Positions 16,896-27,233 of a stretch of DNA of 64,000 bases are shown one piece after another. Source of the DNA: Goleter apudmare HA4340-LM2 (GTDB lineage Bacteria > Cyanobacteriota > Cyanobacteriia > Cyanobacteriales > Nostocaceae). The stretch is from positions 1 through 64,000 of the forward strand of contig JAHHHF010000064.1 of the NCBI GenBank assembly GCA_019359495.1, written 5' to 3'. Numbering within the stretch: the first letter of the stretch is position 1; each line of letters starts with the position of its first letter. The position numbers and the translations under genes are program-made. The notes under the pieces are model-generated. The model was not told the origin of the DNA. It made no database searches and worked only from the letters and a program-made list of their open reading frames with translations.

Positions 16896-17053
16896 GTTTA
16901 TTTAGACACTTTAGTATTAATCTTTTTTATCTCACGCAGAGGCGTGGAGGCGCAAAGGAAGAGAATAGGAGGATTACGAGACTTTTAAGGTAATTTCTTC
17001 TCTCTGCGACCTCTGCGGTTAGTTAAACTACAATAAACCATTTGACGCAGCTA

Positions 17054-17815
17054 ATGAACGATTCTACCCCCGCGATTATTTTTGAAAGTATCGAAAAAAG
17101 CTTCGGTTCCCTGAAAGTTCTCAAAGGAATTACTGGCGAAATTAATCGGGGAGAAGTCATTGCCATCATTGGTGCTTCTGGCTGTGGTAAAAGTACCCTA
17201 TTACGCTGCTGCAATCGCTTAGAAACTATTAACAGTGGACGCTTGATAGTTAACGGTATTGATTTATCTAGAACTGTGAATAACTATAACCAACTGCGGC
17301 AACTGCGGATACAAGTGGGTATGGTTTTCCAGCAGTTTAACTTGTTTCCCCATCTCAGCGTACTAGAAAATCTGACACTTGCACCGCGTAAAGTTTTAGG
17401 TAAAACGGTGAAAGAAAGCGCCCAGCTAGCGGGATTATATCTCGAAAAAGTCGGTCTTTTTGATAAAGCATCGGCTTATCCTGAGCAACTCTCTGGGGGA
17501 CAAAAACAGCGTGTAGCGATCGCCCGCAGTTTATGTATGAATCCTCAGATTATGCTATTTGATGAACCCACCAGCGCCTTAGATCCGGAACTGGTGGGGG
17601 AAGTTTTGCAAGTCATGCAACAATTAGCCGTAGAAGGGATGACGATGGTAGTTGTTACCCATGAAATGCAATTTGCTAGAGAAGTTGCCCATCGGGTGAT
17701 ATTTATGGATCAAGGCTTGGTAGCAGAACAAGGTGCAGCCCAGGAAGTTCTCACACATCCAAAAAGCGATCGCTTACGTGCTTTCCTCAGTCGTCTCAAT
17801 AGAAATCGGGAATAG
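17054..17815 (+). CDS. Amino-acid ABC transporter ATP-binding protein (GlnQ/BgtA type)
   Basis: A 253-residue cytosolic ATPase energising polar amino-acid uptake. Walker [11 protein letters not shown]-loop [10 protein letters not shown], signature [15 protein letters not shown] and Walker [15 protein letters not shown] are all intact, followed by the switch His ([10 protein letters not shown]). I chose ATG 17054 ([18 protein letters not shown]); a TTG at 17042 would add four residues. It is divergent from the binding-protein/permease fusion, with about 160 bases between them that probably hold both promoters. Confidence 0.9.
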   Translation: MNDSTPAIIFESIEKSFGSLKVLKGITGEINRGEVIAIIGASGCGKSTLLRCCNRLETINSGRLIVNGIDLSRTVNNYNQLRQLRIQVGMVFQQFNLFPHLSVLENLTLAPRKVLGKTVKESAQLAGLYLEKVGLFDKASAYPEQLSGGQKQRVAIARSLCMNPQIMLFDEPTSALDPELVGEVLQVMQQLAVEGMTMVVVTHEMQFAREVAHRVIFMDQGLVAEQGAAQEVLTHPKSDRLRAFLSRLNRNRE

Positions 17816-17922
17816 GGACTTCTAGTCTCGCGTAAAGGCGATCGCTACTTAATTACAAATCACGCTTATGCTTAAATAATTCTTACCATGCGATCGCTGT
17901 TAACAAAGCCCCATGCCCCAAT

Positions 17923-18111
17923 TCAAAGATACTCACGCAAGAAATCAAAGGGATCGTCTTCCCAACAGGGTTCCGGTGGGAGCAACCGTAGACTATCCTG
18001 AACGTCAGCTTCAATTTCATCCACATCTTCCCTGTCAAACAGTTCTAGCAACGCTTTCCAGTCGCGGTTTCTCAGGGAAGTTGATGGTGGCGCATATACT
18101 TCTAGATTCAT
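17923..18111 (-). CDS. Small acidic hypothetical protein
   Basis: A 62-residue protein (MNLEVYAPPSTSLRNRDWKA, ending DPFDFLREYL), rich in Asp/Glu and Trp, with no membrane segment. It looks protein-like, while the overlapping plus-strand frame does not. There is no clear Shine-Dalgarno sequence and no recognised family. It is convergent with the ATPase gene. Confidence 0.5.
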   Translation of the reverse strand: MNLEVYAPPSTSLRNRDWKALLELFDREDVDEIEADVQDSLRLLPPEPCWEDDPFDFLREYL

Positions 18112-18268
18112 AATTCTAGTTTTGACAAAGATAGCCTAAGTCAATATTTTAACCAGATTTTATATTTACCTATTCAGTAATTATACCAAGTTCGGATGAA
18201 TACTTATAACAAGAGTGGAACAGTAGCAGTGCATAGATCTAAGTCTGATGCCTAAAAGGATTGCGATC

Positions 18269-18421
18269 GTGAACCAGATGAGTACGGAGGAACTGTTGCT
18301 TCGCTATCGTCTCGGACTTCATCCCATCCTGCGTCGAGTTTGGATACCAGAAGATGAACAACCAGTCGCCTCAGTGATCCAAAAGTATAAATGGATGCTT
18401 GTAACTACAGTAACTGCGTAG
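18269..18421 (+). CDS. Possible small ORF, unrecognised
   Basis: From GTG 18269 a 50-codon frame reads VNQMSTEELLLRYRLGLHPI and continues RRVWIPEDEQPV, ending VTTVTA-stop. The composition is protein-like but the ribosome site is weak (AAAGGA about 10 bases upstream). It could be the remnant of a larger gene. The rest of 18112-18489 shows nothing else. Confidence 0.3.
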   Translation: MNQMSTEELLLRYRLGLHPILRRVWIPEDEQPVASVIQKYKWMLVTTVTA

Positions 18422-18489
18422 ACGATCTCAATATCTATCACGAGCAATAACAACCACTAAACTCCAAAGTCAAGATTTAAGCATATTCC

Positions 18490-21400
18490 TTAACGATCGC
18501 GCATCCCAACCCCATTGCATAAACCCCTTTCATTCTCCTTAACATCTGCGCTATTGAGCAAATAATCCCTGACGCAATTACAAGCCTGTGCCAATAATTT
18601 CTTAGGACTGGAATCAAAATCTAAATTCCAGAGAGTGACTTTACCCAGGGAATCGGAAGAAGCCAAAACCTGACCATCCTGGCTGAAACTCACGCTTTTA
18701 ACCCCAGCATCCAGCCCTGCAAGGGTTTGCATCACTTCTCCTTTACGGTTCCAAAGCTTGACTGTCATGTCTTCACTCGCTGTAGCAATAATTTCTCCAT
18801 TGGGGCTAAAACTCACTGCATTCACCTCACTTCCATGTCCCCGCAGAGTTAAGAGTTCTTTACCCTCTCGGTTCCAGAGTTTCACGGTTTTATCTTTACT
18901 AGCTGTGGCGATAATCTGACTATCTGGACTGAAACTTACAGCTTGTATCCCAGCCAAATGTCCTTTGATAGTCACCAGTTCTTGTCCCTGGAGATTCCAA
19001 AGTTTAGCGGTTCCATCTTCACTGGCGGTAGCGATAATTTGTCCATCTGGACTGAAACTTACGCTTCTGACACCAGCTTGATGTCCAGGCAAAGTTAAGA
19101 ATTCCTGGCCATCCAAATTCCACAGTTTAACTGTTGTATCCCAGCTTGCACTAGCAATGGTTTTACCGTTGGGGCTAAAACTCGCACTTCTGACATCTGC
19201 TTGATGTCCCCGTAAAGTCGCTATTTCTTTTCCAGATAAATTCCACAGTTTGACGGTTTTATCTCGACTGGCGGTAGCGATAATCTGTCCATCAGGGCTG
19301 AACTGGAGACTTCTAAGAGTATCACTATGACCATTGAGTGTCACCAGTTCCTGTCCTTGGCGGTTCCATAGTTTCGCCATTGTGTAACGGCCAGTTGTAC
19401 CAAAAGTTTTACCATCAGGACTAAAACTGACACTTCCAGCCGCAGCTTCACCAAGATTGAAAACTAGGGATTGGAATTTTCCTGCTTCCCCATTATTCAG
19501 ATTCCACAATCTCACAGTTCCATCTTCGCCACTGCTGGCTAGGATTTGTCCATCTTGACTGAGATTCACGCCCCAGACAGCGTTAATATGTCCTTGAAAA
19601 ATTTGCAATTCCTTACCTTTGCGGTTCCATAGTCGCACGGTTTTATCCCAGCTGGCTGTGGCGATGGTCTGACCGTCCCGGCTGAATACTGCACTCGCAA
19701 CAGTATCATTATGACCATGTAGTGTCGCCAGTTCTTTACCGCTTAAATCCCAAATTTTTGCGGTCTTGTCTCGACTCGTCGTCACCAGGTTTTTGCCATC
19801 CCGGCTGAAATTAACATACATTACCCAATTGTGATGCCCTCCCAAGCTCAACAATTCTTTGCCATCTAAAGACCAAACCTTCGCCGTACCATCCCGACTG
19901 GCGGTAGCAATCATTTTGCTATTGGGGCTGAAATGGATGGCAACAGTTGGGGCATTATGGGTACGGAAAGATTTTAACTCCTGCCCTTGGAGGTTCCACA
20001 ATCTCATTGTCCCATTCCATTCCATTGAGGCGATCGCTTTGCTATCGGGGCTGAATCCAACACAGGCTACCCAATCCTGATGATTTAAAGTGGCAATTTC
20101 TTGACCATCCTCCACACGCCAGACTTTCACGGTTTTATCTCGACTGGCACTGACCAACAGCTTACCATCGGGGCTAAAATTCACACTCCAGACTGCGTCA
20201 GCATGACCACGCAAAGTATGCAGTAGCTTACCGTCACGTTGCCAAATTTTCACGGTTTTATCCCAACTGGCGCTGGCGAGCTTTTGTCCATCAGGACTGA
20301 ATTTCGCCCGTGTAACAACATCACTATGACCCAGCAAACGGTTGTGTTCGCGTACCCAATATAGAGATTGGCGTAAATTCTTTTCTACCTGCACCTGTAA
20401 TTCTGTATCTGCGTTTTTCCAACCAATCTGGTTTAACTTGATACCAGCTTTCAGACTTTCGAGCAAAGCATCAAAGTTATCATGAGACTCAAAAGCATTT
20501 TCTGATGAGAGAGTTAAGGCTTTAATCTCGCCCCAGCTTACTTGTCGCTTTTGTTGCACGGTTTGCCATGTTAGTAAACTTGACAATCCCAACAGGGTGA
20601 CAGTAACTAGAGACAGCGCAGATAATCCTAGCATTCCCCGCCAAATCGTTCGTTTTGCTTGCTGTTCGGCATTGAGGAGGATTTGATTGGCTTGTTCCGA
20701 TGCCAACAGGGCACTTTGTACCCCGCGTTTTTCTAGTTCCTCACTAGCGGCTAAAAACCGATAATCCATGTTACTCAAACTCTTGCCCTTTGCCCAAGTT
20801 TGAGCATCCTTGAGGCCTTGTCCTCGTAGGAGATGGGTTTCATCTTGATAATTTGAGGCCACCCACGCATTAATCAAGTCTGCGTAGGGACGTAACTTTT
20901 TTAATTGCTTTTCTACCCACTCTAGATTAAAAACTTCTTGATAGATGCGATTGTAAACTTGTAAGCTACCTTGTTTTTTAACAACTAATCCCGATAGCAG
21001 CAATTCGATTTTCTCTGGCGAATCATCGGCTGAGACACCACCATTCTGTAATATTTGTAGATATAGTCCCAATAGTCTGCTGGCTCGTTGTTCGTGGCAA
21101 AGTAATCTGTCGCGGATGGTTCTTAAATGGGGTGGTTCATCTAGGGAAGCCCAGTTATCGATGATATGCGATCGCACTATAGCAGATACTTGGTCAGCGA
21201 TCGCCTCACACGGAGTCAATATCTCGTGCATTAGTTTCTTCAGAAAGGGCGATTCCATGCTAGAAAAACTGAGTTGTTGTCCTGTCCCCCTATCCCAATG
21301 CTTTACAACTAATTGACAGAGTTTCTGAGTGAGAAATGGTTGACCTCCTGTCCAAGCAAGTATTTCCTTCAGTGTCTCTTGGGGATGATCAACTTTATTT

Positions 21401-22056
21401 GCCAATCCTGCTTCTAATGGTTTAACTTCCGTAAGATTGAACCCATTTAACTCGATTGCCTTGCCAATGTTAAAAGGTGTCCTGGTTTTATCTGTAATTA
21501 AATCTGAAGGTGTTGCTACTCCCAGTAGCGCAAAAGTAAAGCGCTTGTGTTCGTGACAAGAACGAATCAGGGCAAAAAAGTCATCAGTATTAAATGGTAA
21601 GCTGATGGTGCTATCGATTTCATCAAAGAAAATCACAATCGGCTGCTTGATCAATTCAGGCAAAACAGATTGTAATAATTCACCCAAGCGACCTACAGGC
21701 GAAAAATCTTGTCTTTGGGCTAACCAATTGCGGACATCAATTTGAGTAGAGAGTCGAAAACTCCTTACCAGCCGCATAATAATGTCTGCATACCACTGGT
21801 CGGCTGTGATGTTGCTGTTGCCAATTCCTGACAGGTCAACTGTCGTGCAAGCAATGCCATCTTCTTGCAGTTGTTTAGCCACCTGCACCCGTAAGCTAGA
21901 TTTGCCCATCTGACGACAGTTAAGAACGTAACAAAACTCACCTGCCCTTAAAGCATTGTAGAGTTCATCATCAGCACGCCTGATTACATAACTGGGTGCA
22001 TGAATGGGTAGGCGTCCGCCAACTTGATATTCATAGGATGAAGTAAGTTTTTGCAC
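18490..22056 (-). CDS. AAA-like ATPase with 14 WD40 repeats
   Basis: A 1188-residue protein. Residues 1-330 are an AAA_35-type NTPase with P-loop [10 protein letters not shown] (about 48-57) and Walker [11 protein letters not shown] (about 145). A helical region follows, then one membrane helix near 475-495 ([19 protein letters not shown]) and 14 WD40 repeats of about 41 residues, each SPDG...[13 protein letters not shown]. Fourteen repeats fit two seven-bladed propellers. Such STAND-like proteins are common in filamentous cyanobacteria, and signalling or protein-assembly roles are presumed. The start is GTG. Strong similarity between repeats suggests recent duplication. Confidence 0.85.
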   Translation of the reverse strand: MQKLTSSYEYQVGGRLPIHAPSYVIRRADDELYNALRAGEFCYVLNCRQMGKSSLRVQVAKQLQEDGIACTTVDLSGIGNSNITADQWYADIIMRLVRSFRLSTQIDVRNWLAQRQDFSPVGRLGELLQSVLPELIKQPIVIFFDEIDSTISLPFNTDDFFALIRSCHEHKRFTFALLGVATPSDLITDKTRTPFNIGKAIELNGFNLTEVKPLEAGLANKVDHPQETLKEILAWTGGQPFLTQKLCQLVVKHWDRGTGQQLSFSSMESPFLKKLMHEILTPCEAIADQVSAIVRSHIIDNWASLDEPPHLRTIRDRLLCHEQRASRLLGLYLQILQNGGVSADDSPEKIELLLSGLVVKKQGSLQVYNRIYQEVFNLEWVEKQLKKLRPYADLINAWVASNYQDETHLLRGQGLKDAQTWAKGKSLSNMDYRFLAASEELEKRGVQSALLASEQANQILLNAEQQAKRTIWRGMLGLSALSLVTVTLLGLSSLLTWQTVQQKRQVSWGEIKALTLSSENAFESHDNFDALLESLKAGIKLNQIGWKNADTELQVQVEKNLRQSLYWVREHNRLLGHSDVVTRAKFSPDGQKLASASWDKTVKIWQRDGKLLHTLRGHADAVWSVNFSPDGKLLVSASRDKTVKVWRVEDGQEIATLNHQDWVACVGFSPDSKAIASMEWNGTMRLWNLQGQELKSFRTHNAPTVAIHFSPNSKMIATASRDGTAKVWSLDGKELLSLGGHHNWVMYVNFSRDGKNLVTTSRDKTAKIWDLSGKELATLHGHNDTVASAVFSRDGQTIATASWDKTVRLWNRKGKELQIFQGHINAVWGVNLSQDGQILASSGEDGTVRLWNLNNGEAGKFQSLVFNLGEAAAGSVSFSPDGKTFGTTGRYTMAKLWNRQGQELVTLNGHSDTLRSLQFSPDGQIIATASRDKTVKLWNLSGKEIATLRGHQADVRSASFSPNGKTIASASWDTTVKLWNLDGQEFLTLPGHQAGVRSVSFSPDGQIIATASEDGTAKLWNLQGQELVTIKGHLAGIQAVSFSPDSQIIATASKDKTVKLWNREGKELLTLRGHGSEVNAVSFSPNGEIIATASEDMTVKLWNRKGEVMQTLAGLDAGVKSVSFSQDGQVLASSDSLGKVTLWNLDFDSSPKKLLAQACNCVRDYLLNSADVKENERGLCNGVGMRDR

Positions 22057-22309
22057 GGGTATCTCTGCCTGACAATTCTGAATTGATGCAATGCATCACA
22101 AAGTTGACTGTCATATTTATAAAGGTTCTACCCGTGGCTGTCGATGTAGAAAAGTTAAGTATTTTGGGTCGTCGGCTACTTTTATAGAGAATTCATCGTT
22201 GGGATAAGGCAGGAGGAAAGAGGGTTTTAGCCTCATTTATTTTTTTTACATAGTTGGGTTTATTTATGCCTACCTACTTACACAACCCCGTAAAAAATAG
22301 TAATTAATC

Positions 22310-22729
22310 TCAATAACCGCTTACATATCTAATCACAGGTTCAGATTGTAAAACTTTGCCATTTCTGAGAATATCTAAGCTGGCACCATTAACAATATAT
22401 TCATATTGTCCATTTGTAACTACATATCCTGTACCCTCTTCTGTATAAGCCCGAAGGGAACGGATACCTTTACCATCTTTCTTGGAAACTCCTGTGTAAA
22501 AAAGCTGTCCCCGTCTCCGGCAAAGATGAATAGAAAAATTACGAGTTTCAATATAAGCTTCTAACTGTCCTCCACCGGCATACTTAGGGCACACAGATGC
22601 ACTGGCTATTAATTCTGAAGCTTGGGCTGAAGATGCTCCCAATGTTCCAGCCAGTAGGGAGGCTGCACCGCAAGCTGTAGCCAAAGCGATCGCCAATGAT
22701 GACTTTTGTTTCTGATATGAGTTGTTCAT
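22310..22729 (-). CDS. Secreted hypothetical protein
   Basis: A 139-residue protein. A signal peptide (MNNSYQKQKSSLAIALATAC to ASSAQA) is followed by a roughly 100-residue mature part with two Cys (SVCPKYAGG, HLCRRRGQ) that may form a disulfide, and small beta-type repeats (TGVSKKDGKGIRSLRAYTEE). I do not recognise a family. It is probably periplasmic or extracellular. It stands alone between the AAA/WD40 gene and a divergent enzyme gene. Confidence 0.7.
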   Translation of the reverse strand: MNNSYQKQKSSLAIALATACGAASLLAGTLGASSAQASELIASASVCPKYAGGGQLEAYIETRNFSIHLCRRRGQLFYTGVSKKDGKGIRSLRAYTEEGTGYVVTNGQYEYIVNGASLDILRNGKVLQSEPVIRYVSGY

Positions 22730-22911
22730 GATAGCTTTTTAAGTCTGATTAATCTCAACTTCAAATGCATCTGAGAGTATTTCGGTTTTTTGAACAACAA
22801 ATTTAGGGTGTTGATCAAAATTGGTGAAATTTTAGTTGATCGCATACGATTCAAGGTGAGCATACTCGCTGTATCCTCAAATAGGGTTATTTTGCTTTTA
22901 CATATTGCTTT

Positions 22912-23805
22912 ATGTCTGCTGGAGAAAAACTGCGACAGTTACTGACGCATCCTGAAATTATCGTGATTCCCGGTGTTTACGACTGTCTGGGCGCCAAGCT
23001 TGCAGAACAGGCAGGTTTTGCAGTCGCGGCTACTAGTGGTTTTGGCATTGCTGCTTCGACTTTAGGCGTACCAGATTATGGTTTAATCACCGCCACAGAA
23101 ATGCTCTACAGTGTGGGGCGAATCGCGCAAGCAATTAATATTCCTTTGATTGCTGATTTAGATACTGGCTACGGTAACGCCTTAAATGTGATTCGCACGA
23201 TTAAGGATGCTGTGCAGTTGGGATTGGCTGGGGTGTTGTTAGAAGATCAGGAATGGCCGAAAAAGTGCGGTCATTTTGAGGGTAAGCGAGTAATTCCCTT
23301 GGCGGAACACGCTCTTAAAATCCGCGCCGCAGTCGCAGCCCGTGGTGATAGTAATTTAGTAATCATCGCCCGCACTGATGCCCGTGCGCCTTTAGGTTTA
23401 GAGGAAGCGATCGCCCGTGGTCGAGCTTACATTGCTGCTGGTGCTGATGTATTATTTGTGGAAGCTCCCCAGTCGGTTGCAGAATTAAAAGCGATCGCCT
23501 CTGCTTTCCCAGATGTACCACTAGTAGCCAATATTGTAGAAGGTGGTAAAACGCCAGAAGTCTCCACGACTGAGTTACAGCAATTGGGTTTCAAAATAGT
23601 CTTTTTCCCTCTGACTTCCTTACTAGCTGTCACTCAAATCATGAGCGCTTGTTTCCGCCATTTAAAGGAACAAGGAACTACAGCTAATTTCCCCAACTTA
23701 GTTAACTTTCAAAATTTTCAACAACTCATCGGTGTGCCTCAATATCTGCAAATAGAACAGCAGTTTACTGCGGAAAATCACACCCCCATCTCTGAGCACA
23801 ACTAA
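22912..23805 (+). CDS. Isocitrate lyase / PEP mutase-family enzyme
   Basis: A 297-residue TIM-barrel enzyme that makes or breaks a C-C or C-P bond in a 2-oxo-acid-like substrate. Visible features: IPGVYDCLGAKLAEQ, TSGFGIAAS, metal-binding LIADLDTGYGN (Asp83/Asp85), LEDQEWPKKCGH (Glu111-Asp112, Cys119 in the KKCGH loop that lyases have) and IIARTDAR. The Cys loop favours a lyase such as methylisocitrate lyase or oxaloacetate decarboxylase over phosphonomutase. The exact substrate is unknown. A GNAT gene follows after 3 bases. Confidence 0.85.
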   Translation: MSAGEKLRQLLTHPEIIVIPGVYDCLGAKLAEQAGFAVAATSGFGIAASTLGVPDYGLITATEMLYSVGRIAQAINIPLIADLDTGYGNALNVIRTIKDAVQLGLAGVLLEDQEWPKKCGHFEGKRVIPLAEHALKIRAAVAARGDSNLVIIARTDARAPLGLEEAIARGRAYIAAGADVLFVEAPQSVAELKAIASAFPDVPLVANIVEGGKTPEVSTTELQQLGFKIVFFPLTSLLAVTQIMSACFRHLKEQGTTANFPNLVNFQNFQQLIGVPQYLQIEQQFTAENHTPISEHN

Positions 23806-23808
23806 ATA

Positions 23809-24231
23809 ATGACCACAAATCAAGCAAAAATCCAATTTAAAGACACACGGGACATTGAGCAAAACTCTATCCTTACTCTTTATAAAGCCAATCACTGGTC
23901 ATCAGCAGAAAAACCAGACCTCCTCTACCAAGCCTTAATGAACTCTCACTCCCTAATTACAGCCTGGGATGAAAACAAGCTAGTAGGACTAGGTAACGCT
24001 ATATCTGACGGGTTTCTAGTCGTTTACTATCCTCATTTGCTAGTCTTACCAGAGTATCAAAGGCAAGGTATCGGCCGAACTATCATTCAGATGCTCACAT
24101 CTCGCTACGCAGACTTCCATCAGCAAATCTTGCTTGCAGAAACCAAAGCCTTCAATTTCTACAAGAAGTGTGGTTTTCAGCGTGCTAGTAATACTGAGCC
24201 AATGTGGATTTATGCAGGAAAAGCTCATTGA
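23809..24231 (+). CDS. GNAT-family N-acetyltransferase
   Basis: A 140-residue cytosolic enzyme. The acetyl-CoA-binding motif reads LLVLPEYQRQGIGRTIIQML (Q/R-x-x-G-x-G pattern), preceded by GLGNAISDGFLVVYYPH and followed by AETKAFNFYKKCGFQR. All hallmarks of the fold are present and length is normal. Substrate unknown. It starts 3 bases after the stop codon of the lyase-family gene, so it is co-transcribed with it. Confidence 0.85.
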   Translation: MTTNQAKIQFKDTRDIEQNSILTLYKANHWSSAEKPDLLYQALMNSHSLITAWDENKLVGLGNAISDGFLVVYYPHLLVLPEYQRQGIGRTIIQMLTSRYADFHQQILLAETKAFNFYKKCGFQRASNTEPMWIYAGKAH

Positions 24232-24457
24232 GAGACACCAATAAACAGTTTCTCTCGTCAAGTCTTGCAATATATTGTAGGGGCGAGGCATCCACAATCT
24301 TTAGGGATGTCACCAAATATTACTAACGCTGTACTCTTCTAGCTCTTCTATTCTCCAGAACAATCTAAAGAAATATAAATAGCTTTATAGTTATAAAAAT
24401 ATTAATAGTTAAATGATTTTGGGAGCAAATAGAAATGGCTGGGATTTGCTGGAGTGA

Positions 24458-24556
24458 ATGATGCAAATCCGTCCTTGGTTTGTGAGCACTCAAGTGCTGA
24501 CTACAAATCTGTTTACCCATGATCATCCTGAATTCTGGATTGACTCGAAACTCTGA
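24458..24556 (+). CDS. Possible leader ORF upstream of heme oxygenase
   Basis: A 32-codon frame (MMQIRPWFVSTQVLTTNLFT, ending FWIDSKL-stop) with GGAG a few bases before the ATG, ending 24 bases before the heme oxygenase ATG. It might be a small regulatory ORF or chance. No family is recognised. The preceding 24232-24457 is AT-rich with no gene seen. Confidence 0.3.
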   Translation: MMQIRPWFVSTQVLTTNLFTHDHPEFWIDSKL

Positions 24557-24580
24557 CGCCGCAACAAGAAGGAAGCAAAA

Positions 24581-25297
24581 ATGAGTAGCAATCTAGCCGT
24601 TAAACTCCGTTCTGGAACCCAAAAAGCTCACACCGCCGCAGAAAATGTGGGATTCATGAAATGTTTTCTCCAAGGGGTGGTTAATAAAGACTGCTTCGCC
24701 CAGTTTTTAAGTAATTTGTATTTTATCTACAGTGAACTAGAAACAGCCTTAGCGAGTTACGTCAACCATCCTGTATTGGGTGCTGTTTATTTCCCACAAC
24801 TAAATCGTCAAGCGGCTCTAGAAAAAGACATGGTATTTTACTATGGACAGGAATGGCGATCGCAACTTACACCTTCAACCGCCACCCAAACATACATTGC
24901 ACGTATTCAGGAACTATCAACAAAGGAACCTATTTTGTTACTGGGTCATGCTTACACCCGCTACATGGGCGACCTCTCCGGTGGTCAAATGTTACAAAAA
25001 ATTGCCCAGTCAGCGCTGAAGCTATCAGAGTATGAAGGCACATCTTTTTATAATTTTGAGCAAATTCCTGACAAAAGGGAATTTAAAGATCAGTATCGAC
25101 AGGCATTAAATGCTTTACCCATTGATGATATAACAACAGAAAGGATTGTTGCTGAAGCTAATCATGCCTTTGGGTTAAATATGCATATGCTTCAAGAATT
25201 AGAAGGAAGTTTAATCAAAGCGATCGGTGAGGCTTTGTTTAATCAGCTGACTATTTCTCCTAATTCCGGTAGTACTGAAATCGCTACATCTCAGTAA
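24581..25297 (+). CDS. ho: Heme oxygenase
   Basis: A 238-residue soluble enzyme that cleaves heme with ferredoxin and O2 to biliverdin, the precursor of phycobilins and phytochrome chromophores. The proximal ligand is His17 (GTQKAHTAAEN), and the distal helix reads HAYTRYMGDLSGGQMLQK. GAAGGA lies 9 bases ahead of the ATG. It is followed by hemN about 200 bases on, an arrangement like the low-oxygen ho2-hemN cluster of other cyanobacteria, so it could be the second isoform. Sequence alone does not decide between ho1 and ho2. Confidence 0.93.
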   Translation: MSSNLAVKLRSGTQKAHTAAENVGFMKCFLQGVVNKDCFAQFLSNLYFIYSELETALASYVNHPVLGAVYFPQLNRQAALEKDMVFYYGQEWRSQLTPSTATQTYIARIQELSTKEPILLLGHAYTRYMGDLSGGQMLQKIAQSALKLSEYEGTSFYNFEQIPDKREFKDQYRQALNALPIDDITTERIVAEANHAFGLNMHMLQELEGSLIKAIGEALFNQLTISPNSGSTEIATSQ

Positions 25298-25505
25298 TTT
25301 CATGCGGATAGCTCAGGGAGCGGAAAACTTGAGATATAGCTTTGTTTACCTTTCTTAACTTAGTTGTATTTTTCCCACTGACTTACTTAGCATCTGATTT
25401 CTTTATAGGACTTACGCAAGTGTCAGATTTTTTTTCGTATACCTTTTCCACATCCCCGCATAACTAATCATTAGGCGGCTTAGTTGCAGTATATCGGAGG
25501 ATTTG

Positions 25506-26888
25506 ATGGTTTTTCTCTTACCTGGTGTGAAGTTTGATCTGGATATGATCAAAAAGTATGATCATCCCGCGCCTAGATACACTAGTTACCCACCTGCTAC
25601 AGAGTTAAGTGCAGCATTCACTGACACTGATTTTAAAAAGGCGATCGCAGCTTCTAATCAACGCCAAACACCCCTTTCTTTGTACTTTCACATCCCATTT
25701 TGCCAGAGTGCTTGTTATTTCTGCGGCTGTAATACAGTAATTTCCAGCAACAAGAATATTGCCAAACCTTACTTAGAGTATTTGGTGCGAGAAATTGAAA
25801 ACACCGCCGCCTTCATCGATACAGAGAGAAAGGTGTTGCAAATTCATTGGGGTGGTGGTACTCCTAACTACTTGGAAATTGAGCAAGTAGAATTCTTGTG
25901 GAAACATATCAGACAACACTTCACCATCGATCCACAAGCAGAAATCTCGATTGAAATTAATCCCCGCTATATCGATAGAGACTATATTTTATTTCTCCGC
26001 CAGATTGGCTTTAACCGTATTAGCTTTGGTATCCAGGATTTTAACCCCGAAGTGCAAATAGCAGTCAACCGGGTGCAACCGGAAGCTATGCTGTTTGATG
26101 TCATGGGCTGGATTAAAGAAGCCCAGTTTGAAAGTGTGAATGTAGACCTCATTTATGGTTTACCTCATCAAACCCAACAAACTTTTCGGGAGACGGTGAA
26201 AAAGACCATTGCATTAGACCCTGATAGGATTGTGGTCTTTAACTTTGCTTATATACCTTGGGTGAAGCCCGCACAAAAAAACATTCCTGAAGCGGCGTTA
26301 CCCCTACCCCAGGAAAAGTTAGAAATTCTGAAAATGACCATTGAAGAACTGACGAATAACGAATATCTCTTCATTGGTATGGATCACTTTGCCAAATCTA
26401 ACGATGAATTAGCGATCGCCCAAGGTAATGGTAGTCTCAAGCGTAACTTCCAAGGCTATACTACCCATGCGGAAACAGAAATGTTTGGTTTTGGTGCGAC
26501 ATCCATTAGTATGCTCGAAGACGCCTATGCTCAAAACCATAAACAATTAAAGGATTATTACCAAGCAATTGACGCAGATGTTTTACCAACTAGTAAAGGT
26601 ATCAAACTCACCCAGGATGACATGATCAGACGAGATACGATCATGTGCATCATGTCTCACTTTCAGCTGCATAAACCAGAAATTGAAGCTAAATATCACA
26701 TCAATTTTGATGCTTATTTCTCTGAAGAATTAGAGGTATTACAACTTTTAGCAGCAGATCGACTAGTGAATTTATCCACAAACCACATCCAAATCACAGA
26801 CATTGGCAGGTTATTGGTAAGAAATATTGCCGTTATTTTTGATAGCCATACAAGAACTAGAGAGAAACACTTCTCCCGTGCTATCTGA
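25506..26888 (+). CDS. hemN: Oxygen-independent coproporphyrinogen III oxidase
   Basis: A 460-residue radical-SAM enzyme that makes protoporphyrinogen IX without O2. The [4Fe-4S] ligands are Cys66, Cys70 and Cys73 (CQSACYFCGC), with an adjacent HWGGGTPNYL SAM-binding motif and a C-terminal HemN domain (RRDTIMCIMSHFQL). I chose ATG 25506 with CGGAGG 7 bases upstream; a TTG three bases earlier is also open. It follows heme oxygenase on the same strand and is presumably used when oxygen is low, for example in the dark or in heterocysts. No adjacent AcsF-type cyclase gene is present. Confidence 0.93.
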   Translation: MVFLLPGVKFDLDMIKKYDHPAPRYTSYPPATELSAAFTDTDFKKAIAASNQRQTPLSLYFHIPFCQSACYFCGCNTVISSNKNIAKPYLEYLVREIENTAAFIDTERKVLQIHWGGGTPNYLEIEQVEFLWKHIRQHFTIDPQAEISIEINPRYIDRDYILFLRQIGFNRISFGIQDFNPEVQIAVNRVQPEAMLFDVMGWIKEAQFESVNVDLIYGLPHQTQQTFRETVKKTIALDPDRIVVFNFAYIPWVKPAQKNIPEAALPLPQEKLEILKMTIEELTNNEYLFIGMDHFAKSNDELAIAQGNGSLKRNFQGYTTHAETEMFGFGATSISMLEDAYAQNHKQLKDYYQAIDADVLPTSKGIKLTQDDMIRRDTIMCIMSHFQLHKPEIEAKYHINFDAYFSEELEVLQLLAADRLVNLSTNHIQITDIGRLLVRNIAVIFDSHTRTREKHFSRAI

Positions 26889-26913
26889 GTCAAAAATTGT
26901 CTATTTACTAGTG

Positions 26914-26944
26914 TTTACCAGCCAAGTAGAAATGGTTGTATAAT
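26914..26944 (+). promoter_or_regulatory. Probable promoter of the toxin-antitoxin pair
   Basis: A perfect TATAAT (26939-26944) lies 35 bases before the antitoxin ATG, with TTTACC (26914-26919) as a possible -35 at 19-base spacing. This is a sigma-70-like reading by eye. Confidence 0.45.
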
Positions 26945-26978
26945 GTGGTATTAGTAATTGGTTGCATAAAGTGTAATC

Positions 26979-27233
26979 ATGGAACGTGAAGCCTTAACAA
27001 TTCGCTTCCCAGCACAATTGCTTCAGAAAATCCGGGCATTGAAGCAAGACGATGAATCTCTCAACGATCTAGTCGTTCAAGCCCTGGAAAAAGAAATGAA
27101 GTGGCGTAGTTCTTGGGCTGCTCACAAACAAATTCAAACCATTCGAGAGTCGGTCAAACAGCGAACCGGGGTTCATCCCGATCCAGTACCACTAATTCGT
27201 CAACTGCGCGAAGGAGAAGGTAGACGTGACTGA
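26979..27233 (+). CDS. Antitoxin of a VapBC-like pair
   Basis: An 84-residue protein beginning MEREALTIRFPAQLLQKIRA, a ribbon-helix-helix-like N-terminus (LTIRFPAQLLQKI, then LNDLVVQALEKE). The C-terminal half is basic and polar, as in toxin-wrapping tails. It overlaps the PIN toxin gene by 8 bases, the usual antitoxin-first order. It is expected to bind DNA and repress the operon. Confidence 0.8.
   Translation: MEREALTIRFPAQLLQKIRALKQDDESLNDLVVQALEKEMKWRSSWAAHKQIQTIRESVKQRTGVHPDPVPLIRQLREGEGRRD

Noticed and set aside
17913-18113. Plus-strand frame of 66 codons
   Set aside because: Low-quality composition; the overlapping minus-strand 62-residue frame looks more protein-like.
25303-25325. 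GCGGATAGCTCAGGGAGCGG resembles the 5' part of a tRNA
   Set aside because: No 3' acceptor complement, anticodon arm or T-loop follows; the downstream sequence is AT-rich and non-pairing.
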